DNA from: Erysipelotrichaceae bacterium
GTDB lineage: Bacteria > Bacillota_I > Bacilli_A > Erysipelotrichales > Erysipelotrichaceae
Length of the DNA stretch: 64,000 nucleotides
Reading direction: 5' to 3'
NCBI GenBank assembly: GCA_017432885.1
Contig: JAFRIE010000029.1
Location: 62,001 to 126,000, forward strand
The translations under genes and the position numbers were made by a program. Positions 35,878-44,936 of this stretch are shown here, piece after piece. Numbering within the stretch: the stretch's first letter is position 1; the number at the start of each line of letters is the position of its first letter. Below the pieces are notes generated by a model that was given only the letters and a program-made list of their open reading frames with translations, had not been told where the DNA came from and did no database searches.

Positions 35878-35887
35878 GGTATCAACT

Positions 35888-37369
35888 ATGGAAGAAAAGG
35901 TATATTTCGATCTGGAAAGAGTACCTTTGAGATCGGAAAGAGAAGAAAAAAGAAACAGAAGAAAGAAGAGATTCCTGATTTTTCTGCTGTGTCTTTTGTG
36001 TTTTTTATGCGGAACGATAGGAGGGGCTTTCCTGTTCAAGGCACAGCATACTTCTTATCAGGCAGATGTGAAGAATACCATGGGAGAGATCGAGTATCTC
36101 ATGGATCACTACTGGCTGTATTCGGATGAATATGACGACCTGACCGGCGAACTGGAAAACAAAGCCCTTTATGGAATGACGGATTTTGATTACGATCCGT
36201 ATACGAGCTACATGTCCAAGGAAGAACTGGATATGTTCTCCGAGAGTATCAACATGGATTACGTCGGTATCGGTGTAGAGTATTCCTACTATGATTCGAT
36301 TGCGATCGTCAAGAAGGTATTCAAGAATTCTCCTGCCGAAAAGGCAGGTGTCATGGCCGGCGATATCATCAAAGAAATCGACGGCGAAAGCATTGAAGGC
36401 TTTACTTCGGATGATATCCGGGAAAGAGTACTTGGAACAGCAGGCACGGAAGTAGTGATCACCTTCTTGCGAGGAGGAGAATCGATCGATATTCCAATCA
36501 TCCGCGGTGCTGTAAACAATACCGTCTATGCCTATCGGGAAAATGACTATGTCGTCATGGAACTCAACAGTTTCGGAAACGATACCGGAACTGAATGTAT
36601 GCGTTATCTGGATGAATATACCGATCTGGATAAGATCATCATCGATCTGAGAAACGATTCAGGCGGCTATCAGAGTTCTGTCAAGGAACTATGCGGCCTG
36701 TTTATCGGCAACAACGAAGTTTATCTGCGTCAGAAAGGTATTGATGGTACGGAAACGGCGGATACGACCTACGCAAAAAAGACTTACGACAATTTCAAGA
36801 AAATCGTGCTGCTGGTGAACGAGAATACGGCATCGGCAGCCGAAGTCTTTACGATCTGTCTGAAAGAATGTCATAAAGACGTAAGTGTAGTAGGTGTAAC
36901 GACGTATGGAAAGGGCGTCATTCAGACGACCAGACTCTTAAATAATGGAGGAGCCTTGAAAGTGACCACCTATTACTGGTATTCGCCAAACGGAACATCG
37001 ATCCACGGTACGGGAATCGTTCCGGATGTGGAAGTACGGATGCCGGAGATTTATTATCAGGTATATTATTTTCCGGCAGAAGGCGAGACGTATGAGCCAG
37101 ATAGCGTATCGGAGACGGTAAAGCTGGTTCAGCAGTCTCTGGAATTTCTGGATTATCCGGTCGATCGGACGGATGGCTATTTTGACCAGAGTATGGCTGA
37201 CTGTTTAAGAGAATACAAAGTCAGCAAGGGTTTGAGTGACGATCCTGTTCTGGATGCGGAAACGTTTGAAGCGATCGTTTCTGACGTCAGCAGAGAGATC
37301 GCCACCAATCCGGACAAAGATCTGCAGATGATTCAAGCAAAGGAGCTTATCAATGGAAATCAGGATTAA
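35888..37369 (+). CDS. S41-family C-terminal processing peptidase with PDZ and peptidoglycan-binding domains
   Basis: The 493-residue protein has a basic N-terminus and one transmembrane anchor (about 25-48). A PDZ domain follows (VKKVFKNSPAEKAGVMAGDIIKEIDG, split here for length: VKKVFKNSPAEKAGV, MAGDIIKEIDG). The S41 catalytic region has the nucleophile Ser316 (NENTASAAEVF) and general-base Lys342 (TYGKGVIQT). A C-terminal peptidoglycan-binding domain lies at about 405-465. CtpB-like proteases cut regulatory proteins at the cell surface. It probably processes the M23 hydrolase or another wall protein. It is 10 nt after the M23 gene. Confidence 0.88.
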   Translation: MEEKVYFDLERVPLRSEREEKRNRRKKRFLIFLLCLLCFLCGTIGGAFLFKAQHTSYQADVKNTMGEIEYLMDHYWLYSDEYDDLTGELENKALYGMTDFDYDPYTSYMSKEELDMFSESINMDYVGIGVEYSYYDSIAIVKKVFKNSPAEKAGVMAGDIIKEIDGESIEGFTSDDIRERVLGTAGTEVVITFLRGGESIDIPIIRGAVNNTVYAYRENDYVVMELNSFGNDTGTECMRYLDEYTDLDKIIIDLRNDSGGYQSSVKELCGLFIGNNEVYLRQKGIDGTETADTTYAKKTYDNFKKIVLLVNENTASAAEVFTICLKECHKDVSVVGVTTYGKGVIQTTRLLNNGGALKVTTYYWYSPNGTSIHGTGIVPDVEVRMPEIYYQVYYFPAEGETYEPDSVSETVKLVQQSLEFLDYPVDRTDGYFDQSMADCLREYKVSKGLSDDPVLDAETFEAIVSDVSREIATNPDKDLQMIQAKELINGNQD

Positions 37370-37961
37370 CTGTCATAGCAGTATCTGTATCAGGGATACG
37401 AAAACCGTTTATTTTGATCCGTTCAAGATTGAGAAAGAAAGCCACGATGCCGATGTGATCTTCATTACCCATGATCACTACGATCATTTCTCCGTAGATG
37501 ACATCCGCAAAGTTGAAAAAGAAGATACTGTCTACGTCATCCCGGACTGTATGTACAATCTCCTCGGCGGAGAGAATGTCGTAACGATGAATCCGGGCGA
37601 TAAGGGTGTCGTTGAAGGAATGGATGTCATGGCTGTTCCTTCCTACAATCCGAACAAACCTTTCCACCCGAAAGCGAAAGGATATGTTGGCTATCTGGTC
37701 AGAATCGGCGGCAAGATCGTCTATGTGGCGGGAGACTGCGACAGGAACAAAGACAATGAGAAGATCCGGTGCGACATCGCTCTTGTACCGGTAGGTGGAA
37801 AATATACAATGGACTACCGGGAAGCGGCTGAACTGGTCAATCGGATTAGACCGGAGCTTGCTATACCGACCCATTACGGCGATCTGGTAGGGGATAAGGA
37901 TGCAGGGAAAAAGTTCGCCGAACTGCTTGACCCGTCTATTGAAGTACAGCTGAAGATCTAG
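37353..37961 (+). CDS. Metallo-beta-lactamase-fold metal-dependent hydrolase (UPF0173/YtkL-like)
   Basis: The 202-residue protein has THDHYDHFS (two-metal HxHxDH motif), then VAGDCDRN and ALVPVGGKYTMD, and a late IPTHYGD. These are the conserved blocks of small UPF0173-like hydrolases, with unknown substrate. It overlaps the S41 gene by 17 nt, so it ends the ftsEX operon. Confidence 0.82.
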   Translation: MEIRINCHSSICIRDTKTVYFDPFKIEKESHDADVIFITHDHYDHFSVDDIRKVEKEDTVYVIPDCMYNLLGGENVVTMNPGDKGVVEGMDVMAVPSYNPNKPFHPKAKGYVGYLVRIGGKIVYVAGDCDRNKDNEKIRCDIALVPVGGKYTMDYREAAELVNRIRPELAIPTHYGDLVGDKDAGKKFAELLDPSIEVQLKI

Positions 37962-37968
37962 CCCTGTA

Positions 37969-37997
37969 TTGAAAAAAAACGGATAAAATATTAAGAT
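37969..37997 (+). promoter_or_regulatory. Promoter of the T-box leader of leuS
   Basis: TTGAAA (37969-37974), a 17-nt spacer and TAAGAT (37992-37997). Confidence 0.5.
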
Positions 37998-38007
37998 AAA
38001 AAAGTAA

Positions 38008-38185
38008 TCTTCAGGAGCAGTAGCTGCTTGGAACTGTATAGAGAACTGACGGTCGGTGCAAGTCAGAAAGAGAAGACAGTGAACTCGCCTGATAAGACGA
38101 TTAAGCGTGAGACCCGCGTTAAGGGGAAAAGTGAAAAATAAAGGTGGTACCGCGCGATTGCGCCCTTGGATCACCTTTTTTGTTT
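38008..38185 (+). promoter_or_regulatory. T-box riboswitch of leuS, specifier CUC
   Basis: The T-box core AAAGGTGGTACCGCG lies at about 38140-38154. It is followed by the terminator arm ending ATCACC and a T run. The specifier context GAA-CTC-GCC at 38091-38099 places CTC (Leu) at 38094-38096. The leader would read uncharged tRNA-Leu(GAG) and let transcription of leuS proceed. That tRNA is encoded in this window at 17564-17648. Confidence 0.88.
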
Positions 38186-38197
38186 CTGGAGGGAATT

Positions 38198-40597
38198 ATG
38201 AGCGTATTTGACTACAAGACGATTGAAAAGAAATGGCAGAAGTTCTGGGAAGAGAACGAAACATTCAAGACGGATATTGCCGATTTCAGCAAGCCGAAGT
38301 TCTATGCACTGGACATGTTTCCTTATCCTTCAGGGGTAGGACTTCATGCCGGTCATCCGGAGGGCTATACGGCTACGGATGTCGTGAGCCGTTACAAGAG
38401 AATGAAAGGATTTAATGTCCTGCATCCGATGGGCTTTGATTCTTTTGGTCTGCCGGCGGAACAGTACGCGATACAGACAGGAAACCATCCTGCCGGTTTT
38501 ACGCAAAGAAACATTGAACATTTCACCCAGCAGCTGAAAGGCCTCGGTTTCTCCTATGACTGGTCGAGAGTTGTATCGACCAGCGATCCGGACTATTATC
38601 ACTGGACCCAGTGGATCTTTAAGCAGCTTTTCCTGGATGGCTATGCCAGATGCATCGAAATGCCGGTCAACTGGTGCGAAGAGCTGGGCTGTGTTCTGGC
38701 CAACGACGAAGTTATCGACGGTAAATCGGAAAGAGGCGGTTATCCGGTCGTCCGCAAGAACATGAAACAGTGGATCATCGATATTCCTGCCTATGCGGAA
38801 AGACTGCTGGAGAATCTTGAGACGATAGACTGGCCGGAATCCACCAAAGAAATCCAGAGAAACTGGATCGGCAAATCGATCGGTGCGGAAGTCACTTTTA
38901 AAGTGGCTGACAGCGAAGAAAGCTTTACGGTCTTCACAACGCGCTGCGATACGCTGTTTGGCGCGACATATTGTGTTCTTTCTCCGGAACATCCTCTGGT
39001 AGAGAAGATCGTTTCCAAGGAGAAGAGAGAAGAGGTAGAAGCCTACCAGAAACTCTGCGCTTCCAAGTCGGAAATGGAAAGGACTGAACTGAACAAGGAT
39101 AAAACAGGCGTCTTTATCGGAGCCTATGCGATCAATCCGGTCAACGATAAGAAGATCCCGATCTGGATCTCCGACTATGTTCTGATGAGTTACGGCACAG
39201 GATCGATCATGGCTGTTCCGGCACATGATGAAAGGGACTATGAATTTGCCCGCAAGTTCGATCTGGAAATCATTCCTGTACTGGAAGGAGGAGATATCAC
39301 TAAAGAAGCCTGGACCCAGGACGGTGTTCATATCAATTCCGGTTTTATGGATGGCTTAAACAAGCAGGACGCGATCGATGCGATGCTGAAGTGGCTGGAA
39401 GAAAGAGGAATCGGAAAGAAAAAAGTCAACTACAAGCTGAGAGAATGGATCTTTGCCAGACAGCGTTACTGGGGAGAGCCGATCCCGGTCATTCATTATG
39501 AAGATGGAACGGTAGGTGTTCTGGATGATGAAGATCTGCCTTTGATCCTTCCTGAACTGGAAGACTACGGTCCTAGCAAGACCGGAGCCCCTTTAGACAA
39601 GGCGGAAGACTGGGTCAACGTGGAATATCACGGCAAAAAGGGCAAACGGGAAACCTCGACCATGCCGGGCTCTGCCGGTTCGTCCTGGTATTTCCTGCGG
39701 TATATCGATCCGCACAATCACGAAAGATTCGCAGATCCCGAACTGTTGAAACACTGGATGCCGGTGGATCTTTACATCGGCGGTCCGGAACATGCGGTAG
39801 GACATCTGCTTTATGCCCGCATGTGGAACAACTATCTCTACGACAAAGGCCTTGCACCATGTGCAGAACCGTTCCAGAAACTGGTCCATCAGGGCTACAT
39901 CCTTGGATCCAACGGGATCAAGATGGGTAAGCGCTATCCGGAATATGTCGTCAATCCAAGCGATATCGTGGAAAGATACGGAGCCGATACCATGCGTCTT
40001 TATGAAATGTTTATGGGACCGCTGGAAGCGGATAAGCCTTGGTCGACACAGGGGATCGAAGGCGCCCACAGATGGCTGGAAAGAGTCTACCGTCTGATGG
40101 CGGAACAGAAAGACAAGCTTTCGGAAGAAAACGACGGCAAGCTGGATTATTCCTACAACTTCACGGTCAAGAAGATCTCGGAAGACATCGAAAACCTTCG
40201 TCTGAATACCGCGATCTCCCAGATGATGATCTTTATCAACGACTGCTACAAGGAAGAAAAAGTTTATAAGGAATATGCGATCAACTTCGTACAGATGCTT
40301 TCGGTCTTCGCACCGCATCTGGGTAGTGAAATGTACGAGATACTCACTGGAAGAAGGGATCTGGACTACCGTCCTTGGCCGACCTATGACGAGGCAAAAC
40401 TCCAGGTCGAAGAAAAAGAGATCGCCGTTCAGGTCAACGGCAAGGTCAGAGGCAAGTTCCTGGCCAGGACGGATGCTTCCGATGAAGAACTCTTTGAAGC
40501 GGCAAAACAGCTGGAAAATGTCCGTAAGTATACCGATGGCAAGGAAATCAGAAAACACTTTGTCATCAAAGGAAGAGTCGTAAACATCGTTGTATAG
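38198..40597 (+). CDS. leuS: Leucyl-tRNA synthetase
   Basis: The 799-residue class I synthetase has HAGH (50-53, the HIGH motif) and an editing CP1 domain ([24 protein letters not shown]). The catalytic [17 protein letters not shown] is present, and the second signature is KMGKR at 575-579, where KMSKS is usual. The C-terminal domain ends with [15 protein letters not shown] precedes ATG 38198. An upstream in-frame start at 38144 lies inside the T-box and is rejected. Confidence 0.95.
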   Translation: MSVFDYKTIEKKWQKFWEENETFKTDIADFSKPKFYALDMFPYPSGVGLHAGHPEGYTATDVVSRYKRMKGFNVLHPMGFDSFGLPAEQYAIQTGNHPAGFTQRNIEHFTQQLKGLGFSYDWSRVVSTSDPDYYHWTQWIFKQLFLDGYARCIEMPVNWCEELGCVLANDEVIDGKSERGGYPVVRKNMKQWIIDIPAYAERLLENLETIDWPESTKEIQRNWIGKSIGAEVTFKVADSEESFTVFTTRCDTLFGATYCVLSPEHPLVEKIVSKEKREEVEAYQKLCASKSEMERTELNKDKTGVFIGAYAINPVNDKKIPIWISDYVLMSYGTGSIMAVPAHDERDYEFARKFDLEIIPVLEGGDITKEAWTQDGVHINSGFMDGLNKQDAIDAMLKWLEERGIGKKKVNYKLREWIFARQRYWGEPIPVIHYEDGTVGVLDDEDLPLILPELEDYGPSKTGAPLDKAEDWVNVEYHGKKGKRETSTMPGSAGSSWYFLRYIDPHNHERFADPELLKHWMPVDLYIGGPEHAVGHLLYARMWNNYLYDKGLAPCAEPFQKLVHQGYILGSNGIKMGKRYPEYVVNPSDIVERYGADTMRLYEMFMGPLEADKPWSTQGIEGAHRWLERVYRLMAEQKDKLSEENDGKLDYSYNFTVKKISEDIENLRLNTAISQMMIFINDCYKEEKVYKEYAINFVQMLSVFAPHLGSEMYEILTGRRDLDYRPWPTYDEAKLQVEEKEIAVQVNGKVRGKFLARTDASDEELFEAAKQLENVRKYTDGKEIRKHFVIKGRVVNIVV

Positions 40598-40613
40598 ACA
40601 ACGATGTTTTCTT
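40582..40613 (+). terminator. Terminator overlapping the leuS stop codon
   Basis: An 11-bp stem AAACATCGTTG with CAACGATGTTT (40582-40609) has the TAG stop in its loop, and TTTTCTTTT follows. Confidence 0.8.
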
Positions 40614-40616
40614 TTC

Positions 40617-40625
40617 TGCTATAAT
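40617..40625 (+). promoter_or_regulatory. Extended -10 promoter before the PfkB kinase gene, near leaderless
   Basis: TGCTATAAT (40617-40625) is followed by 8 nt and ATG 40634, without Shine-Dalgarno. Confidence 0.5.
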
Positions 40626-40633
40626 TCTTTCAG

Positions 40634-41509
40634 ATGATCATTACCGTTACCTGCAATCCTGCTATCGATCAGACCGTCAGTAAAGATAAAACGGTTTTTG
40701 ATATTGGCGGAAAAGGGATCAATGTTTCCAAGGTGTTAAAGAAAATGGGATGCGAGACTCTTTGCACCGGATTGATAGGAAAACAGAACAGTCATATCAT
40801 TCTGAACGGACTGGACGAGCTGGACATTCCGCACCGTTTCTTTGAGGTCGAAGGAAAAGTCAGGACAAACCGGAAAAGAGTCGTTAACGGGGAACTGTAC
40901 GAAGAGAACGAAGCAGGTCCGGATGTTACGGAAGAGGAACTGCAGAAGCTCATGGATTATCTCGGAACCTTTAGAAAACAGATCGTGGTGATCTCCGGCA
41001 GTGCACCGGCGAATACACGGGATGATCTTTATCGCAGAATGATTGAATTGCTGAAACGTAACGAGAATCGGGTGATCCTGGATTGCAGCGGCAGAAAACT
41101 GCAGGAAGGAGTCAAGGCTTTCCCTGACGTAATTAAGCCGAACCGTCAGGAAATCGGTGAACTGTTTTCAGTCGATCTGCAGGAAGGCGAATACCTCGAC
41201 GCATGTTTTGAGTTGAATCTTCCGTTTATCGTCATTTCATTAGGAAAAGATGGAGCCCTGTTTCTCAAAGACAAGAAAGCATACCGCTGCCCGGCAATCG
41301 AAACCCAAGTCGTTTCCCCTTTAGGAGCCGGCGACAGCATGGTTGGCGCAATAGCCTATGCTTTACAGGAAGAACTGGATCTGAAAGAAACCATTATTCT
41401 GACAATGGCGGCAGCCGCAGCCAGCGTTGCGTCTCCGGGATCTTCTGCGCCGTCTCTGCAGGATATCCTGAGCTTTAAAAAAGATGTGATCATGGAAAAG
41501 ATCCGCTAA
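40634..41509 (+). CDS. PfkB-family sugar-phosphate kinase (1-phosphofructokinase/tagatose-6-phosphate kinase type)
   Basis: The 291-residue protein starts ITVTCNPAIDQT and has GGKGINVSKVLKKMG (substrate-binding signature) and PLGAGDSMVGAIAYA (catalytic Asp in GAGD). These are typical of FruK/LacC kinases that phosphorylate fructose 1-phosphate or tagatose 6-phosphate. No PTS or aldolase gene is adjacent, so the substrate is unclear. One could imagine it serving the operon at 45-54 kb, but nothing in the sequence shows that. Confidence 0.82.
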   Translation: MIITVTCNPAIDQTVSKDKTVFDIGGKGINVSKVLKKMGCETLCTGLIGKQNSHIILNGLDELDIPHRFFEVEGKVRTNRKRVVNGELYEENEAGPDVTEEELQKLMDYLGTFRKQIVVISGSAPANTRDDLYRRMIELLKRNENRVILDCSGRKLQEGVKAFPDVIKPNRQEIGELFSVDLQEGEYLDACFELNLPFIVISLGKDGALFLKDKKAYRCPAIETQVVSPLGAGDSMVGAIAYALQEELDLKETIILTMAAAAASVASPGSSAPSLQDILSFKKDVIMEKIR

Positions 41510-41544
41510 GAGTTCATTATCACAACAATTTCATATTCAGAAAG

Positions 41545-41550
41545 TAAAAT
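41545..41550 (+). promoter_or_regulatory. -10 box before the CBS-domain gene, leaderless
   Basis: TAAAAT ends 6 nt before ATG 41557. No Shine-Dalgarno and no clear -35 at 17 nt. Confidence 0.35.
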
Positions 41551-41556
41551 AGAAGT

Positions 41557-41967
41557 ATGGAAAGAACAAATGTTTTATTCCTGCTGACGCCAAAGAACCA
41601 GGTCGCCTGTCTGGTAGAAACGATGAATGTCCGACAGGCTTTGGAAAAGATGAAGGCACATGGATATATGGCGATTCCTCTGATCAGCAATGGCGGAGAG
41701 TATATCGGGACGATATCTGAAGGTGATCTGCTCTGGTACATAGCCAGAAGCGGAGTATTCGATTACCGGAAAATGGAAGAAACCAAGATCACCGAGCTGC
41801 TTCGTAAAGGTTATGCGCCGGCTGTCAAGGTCGATGCCGGGATCGAGGAGATCGTTGATAATATCGTAAATTACAATTTTATTCCTGTGGTGGATGACAG
41901 AAATGTGCTGATGGGCATCGTAACCCGAAAAAGAGTCTTGCAGGAACTGTTAAAAAGTGAAGCATAG
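41557..41967 (+). CDS. CBS-domain protein
   Basis: The 136-residue protein holds two CBS motifs (about 15-65 and 78-133): ALEKMKAHGYMAIPLISNGG with EYIGTISEGDLLW, and NIVNYNFIPVVDDRNVLMGI. Such CBS pairs bind adenosine nucleotides and control partner proteins. A stand-alone member like this resembles the c-di-AMP/AMP-binding small CBS proteins, but the ligand cannot be read here. Confidence 0.8.
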   Translation: MERTNVLFLLTPKNQVACLVETMNVRQALEKMKAHGYMAIPLISNGGEYIGTISEGDLLWYIARSGVFDYRKMEETKITELLRKGYAPAVKVDAGIEEIVDNIVNYNFIPVVDDRNVLMGIVTRKRVLQELLKSEA

Positions 41968-41978
41968 CTTCATTTTTT
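41958..41978 (+). terminator. Terminator overlapping the CBS gene stop
   Basis: The stem TGAAGC with GCTTCA has loop ATA and is followed by TTTTTT. The TAG stop is in the hairpin. Confidence 0.7.
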
Positions 41979-41992
41979 AATTGCAGATGGTT

Positions 41993-41998
41993 TATAAT
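41993..41998 (+). promoter_or_regulatory. -10 box before the DUF975/CmpB fusion gene, near leaderless
   Basis: TATAAT (41993-41998), with TTCATT 18 nt upstream at 41969-41974. ATG 42007 starts 8 nt later without Shine-Dalgarno. Confidence 0.4.
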
Positions 41999-42006
41999 TG
42001 TTGTAT

Positions 42007-43833
42007 ATGTTTGATCGGAAAACGGCAAAAAAGCAGGCGAAACATACATTAAAAAAACACTATCTGCTTTTTGTTACGGCCTGTCTGTTTGCTTCGCTTC
42101 TAGGAGCGGCCTATACTTCTTCCCTGTCTTCTTCTACAGCAAACGATACCTGGGAGATCGAGGAAGTCACAGAAACCGGAACAAGCCAGATCGGTCTTCC
42201 TGAGATCGGCGATGTCATTGCCAGACTTTATGATGGCGTTCTGCCTTCAGGGATCAAGATCGCCGAGAAAATCTTTAAAGACGAAGAAAAGATCGAGAAG
42301 TTCGGTGAAATCGAGCTGGGACGTCAGAAAGGTGTTCTCTCTCAGCTGGTCAATATGATCAGCAGCGGACAGTTTCTTGTTCTCTTGTACCAGACCATTC
42401 TTTCAGTTGTGCAGTCCCAGAAACTGGCAACAGATCTGTTTATCATCCTGACGGCGATGGTCCTTTCCGGTATCGCTTTTTTTGCGCGTTATACCTATCA
42501 GGTCGCTTTCCACAGGATATTCCTGGAATCTTATCTGTATGATAAAGTCGACACTTCCCGTTTCCTGTTCCTCTTTAAAGTTAGGAAAGTCCTGAAGTCC
42601 AGCATGGTGATCTTCACGACCGCTCTGATCCGGTTTTTCTGTACTCTAACCATCATTGGCGGACCGATCGCTCACTATTCGTTCTTCATGGTTCCTTATA
42701 TAACGGCCGAGAATCCTGATATATCCTCCGATGAAGCAAGAAAGCTTTCCAAACGTATGATGTACGGCCATAAATGGGAAATGTTCAAGCTGGACCTGTC
42801 ATTTATTTTCTGGCATTTACTGGGTCATCTTACTCTGGGATTCAGCGATATTCTGTATGCCAATCCCTATCGGGAGGCGACTTATGTACAGTATTATTTT
42901 CATCTTAGACAGCTGGCAAAAGAAAACGGTGCATCTTATGCCGATCGGATGAATGACGTTTATCTGTCACAGAAACCGGATTATCCGACTGTAGAACGTG
43001 CCTATGAGGATGTAATCGACATCATGACCGACGAGATCGATGTCAGAGATATGAAGCATGACGGTCTGAGAGGATTTATAGAAGACAGACTCGGTATTGT
43101 CTGGAAATACGATAAAGCGGAAGAACAGTACAATACCGCCGTCGAACAGGAAGAAAAGATCAAAAAATACCATCAGATCCTGGATCTGAAACAGTATCCG
43201 GACAGACTCTTTACCATCCCGGAAAACAGGCACAATCCGCGTCTTCAGCACCTTCACTACATGAGGCACTATTCCCTTTGGTCGATCATCGTCATCTTCT
43301 TTGTTTTCTGTATGATCGGCTGGATCTATGAAGTGATGCTGCACATCGTCAGAGACGGCACTTTTGTCAATAGAGGATTCCTGCATGGACCGTGGCTGCC
43401 GATCTACGGCTTCGGCGGCATTCTGATCCTTACACTGCTGTTCTGTTTCCGTAACCGTCCTTTCCTGCATGCCATGCTGACCGTAATACTGTGCGGAACG
43501 GTAGAATATTTTACCCACTGGTTCCTGGAACTGACTAAAGGAATACAGTGGTGGAATTATTCCGGCTATTTCATCAACCTACACGGTCGCATCTGCGCGG
43601 AAGGACTGCTGATTTTTATGCTGGGAGGCATGGCCGTTGTCTATGTTGGAGCGCCATGGATCGATGATAGACTTAAGAAAATCAAGAAACAGATCCTGAT
43701 CCCTGTCAGCCTGATTCTGCTGCTTCTCTTTGACATTGACGCAGCCTATTCCTTTGTTCATCCGAATACAGGCAAGGGTATTACCGACTACAATCAGGAC
43801 ACGTATAAAGTTACTGAAAACTACAGGATCTGA
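42007..43833 (+). CDS. Membrane protein: DUF975-like N-terminus joined to an ABC transporter type IV (CmpB) domain
   Basis: The 608-residue membrane protein starts FDRKTAKKQAKHTLKKHY, as DUF975 proteins do, with about five membrane segments up to residue 330. A charged cytoplasmic linker follows (about 310-415). From about 420 it has the putative ABC-transporter type IV domain: FFVFCMIGWIYEVMLHIV, NRGFLHGPWLPIYGFGG, TVEYFTHWFLE and WWNYSGYFINLHGRI. Function of both families is unclear. A terminator follows the stop. Confidence 0.72.
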   Translation: MFDRKTAKKQAKHTLKKHYLLFVTACLFASLLGAAYTSSLSSSTANDTWEIEEVTETGTSQIGLPEIGDVIARLYDGVLPSGIKIAEKIFKDEEKIEKFGEIELGRQKGVLSQLVNMISSGQFLVLLYQTILSVVQSQKLATDLFIILTAMVLSGIAFFARYTYQVAFHRIFLESYLYDKVDTSRFLFLFKVRKVLKSSMVIFTTALIRFFCTLTIIGGPIAHYSFFMVPYITAENPDISSDEARKLSKRMMYGHKWEMFKLDLSFIFWHLLGHLTLGFSDILYANPYREATYVQYYFHLRQLAKENGASYADRMNDVYLSQKPDYPTVERAYEDVIDIMTDEIDVRDMKHDGLRGFIEDRLGIVWKYDKAEEQYNTAVEQEEKIKKYHQILDLKQYPDRLFTIPENRHNPRLQHLHYMRHYSLWSIIVIFFVFCMIGWIYEVMLHIVRDGTFVNRGFLHGPWLPIYGFGGILILTLLFCFRNRPFLHAMLTVILCGTVEYFTHWFLELTKGIQWWNYSGYFINLHGRICAEGLLIFMLGGMAVVYVGAPWIDDRLKKIKKQILIPVSLILLLLFDIDAAYSFVHPNTGKGITDYNQDTYKVTENYRI

Positions 43834-43856
43834 TCCTTTTCAGATTCCTGTTTTTA
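43823..43856 (+). terminator. Terminator after the DUF975/CmpB gene
   Basis: ACAGGATCTGA pairs with TCAGATTCCTGT, with one bulged T, followed by TTTTTATT. The TGA stop is in the hairpin. Confidence 0.7.
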
Positions 43857-43882
43857 TTCTTTCAAATAAATCAGAAATACTG

Positions 43883-43911
43883 TTGAATTATAAGGCAAAA
43901 TAACATATAAT
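43883..43911 (+). promoter_or_regulatory. rplM-rpsI promoter
   Basis: TTGAAT (43883-43888), an exact 17-nt spacer and TATAAT (43906-43911). Transcription would start near 43918. Confidence 0.75.
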
Positions 43912-43930
43912 AATCATTGCCTTATTTTTT

Positions 43931-43959
43931 AAATTGTAGCCCCGGAAACTACAAAGGAG
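43931..43959 (+). promoter_or_regulatory. L13-type ribosomal protein leader hairpin
   Basis: TTGTAG (43934-43939) pairs with CTACAA (43949-43954), enclosing CCCCGGAAA. The Shine-Dalgarno AGGAG follows at once. A small hairpin here is consistent with the L13 leader known from Bacillota, in which L13 represses its own operon. The assignment is by position and shape. Confidence 0.5.
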
Positions 43960-43966
43960 AAAAAAT

Positions 43967-44395
43967 ATGCGTCAGACAACTATGCTGAAACCAGCAGATG
44001 TCAAAAAAGACTGGTATGTAGTCGATGCGAGCGGAAAAACTTTAGGTAGACTGGCAACACAGTGTGCTGCTATCTTAAGAGGAAAGCACAAACCGACTTT
44101 CACACCGAATGTCGACTGCGGCGATTACGTAATCATTACGAATGCTGCAAAGGTCGTCTATACAGGCGATCAGGAAAACAAGAAGATCTACTATCATCAT
44201 TCTATGTTCCCGGGCGGGCTGAAAGCCAGACCGATCGGCGAGATGAAGAGAGACTATCCTGTTGAACTCGTGGAAAAAGCAGTCCAAGGTATGCTTCCAC
44301 ACAACAAGCTGGGTGACAAGATGAGAACCCATCTGTATGTCTATGAAGGTGCTGAGCATCCTCATGCCGCTCAAAAACCGATTGAGCTTAAATAA
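43967..44395 (+). CDS. rplM: 50S ribosomal protein L13
   Basis: The 142-residue protein has the L13 features [38 protein letters not shown] and [28 protein letters not shown] stands before ATG 43967. It is followed by rpsI after 11 nt, the universal L13-S9 pair. Confidence 0.97.
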   Translation: MRQTTMLKPADVKKDWYVVDASGKTLGRLATQCAAILRGKHKPTFTPNVDCGDYVIITNAAKVVYTGDQENKKIYYHHSMFPGGLKARPIGEMKRDYPVELVEKAVQGMLPHNKLGDKMRTHLYVYEGAEHPHAAQKPIELK

Positions 44396-44406
44396 GGAGA
44401 AACACA

Positions 44407-44811
44407 ATGCCTAAAAAGAAAACAAATGTCAGTTACCTTGGAACAGGAAGACGTAAATCTTCTGTAGCTCGTGCCTATATGACACCTGGTACAGGAAAGA
44501 TCACTGTCGGTGAAAAGACTCTCGAAGAATATCTCCCTCAGGAAATTCTTAGAATGGTCGTAAAATCTCCGCTGGTAGAAACCGGTACAGAAGGTCAGTA
44601 CGACATCTATATCAACGTCTACGGCGGCGGTATGACAGGCCAGGCTGGTGCAATGCGTCATGCGATTGCCCGCGCTTTACTGGAAGTCGGCGACGACTTC
44701 AGACCTGTATTGAAGAAAGCAGGCTTCTTGACTCGTGATTCTCGTGTCAAGGAACGTAAGAAGTACGGTTTAAGAGGAGCTCGTAGAAGACCTCAGTACT
44801 CGAAGCGTTAA
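44407..44811 (+). CDS. rpsI: 30S ribosomal protein S9
   Basis: The 134-residue protein has [35 protein letters not shown] and the C-terminal tail [16 protein letters not shown]. The last arginine of that tail contacts tRNA in the P site. AAGGAG precedes the ATG. Confidence 0.97.
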   Translation: MPKKKTNVSYLGTGRRKSSVARAYMTPGTGKITVGEKTLEEYLPQEILRMVVKSPLVETGTEGQYDIYINVYGGGMTGQAGAMRHAIARALLEVGDDFRPVLKKAGFLTRDSRVKERKKYGLRGARRRPQYSKR

Positions 44812-44828
44812 TTCTGGAATTACGCAGA

Positions 44829-44863
44829 AAGACTGTTGCGCAAGTACAGCAGTCTTTTTTTCT
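44829..44863 (+). terminator. Terminator after rpsI
   Basis: A 10-bp stem AAGACTGTTG with CAGCAGTCTT (one G-U pair) has an 8-nt loop and a run of seven T. Confidence 0.8.
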
Positions 44864-44877
44864 ATTCCGGTGTTTCA

Positions 44878-44891
44878 TTTGTGCAAAATCG
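44878..44891 (+). promoter_or_regulatory. Candidate operator before the PTS regulator gene
   Basis: TTTGTGCAAAATCG. The 13-mer TTGTGCAAAATCG recurs at 46893-46905, before the PTS structural genes. A -10-like TATAAAAT lies 10-20 nt downstream. It probably binds the MtlR-type regulator encoded immediately after it. Confidence 0.55.
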
Positions 44892-44936
44892 TTTTGATTC
44901 ATATAAAATATTGAATAAAGGAGATGGAAGAAGAAC

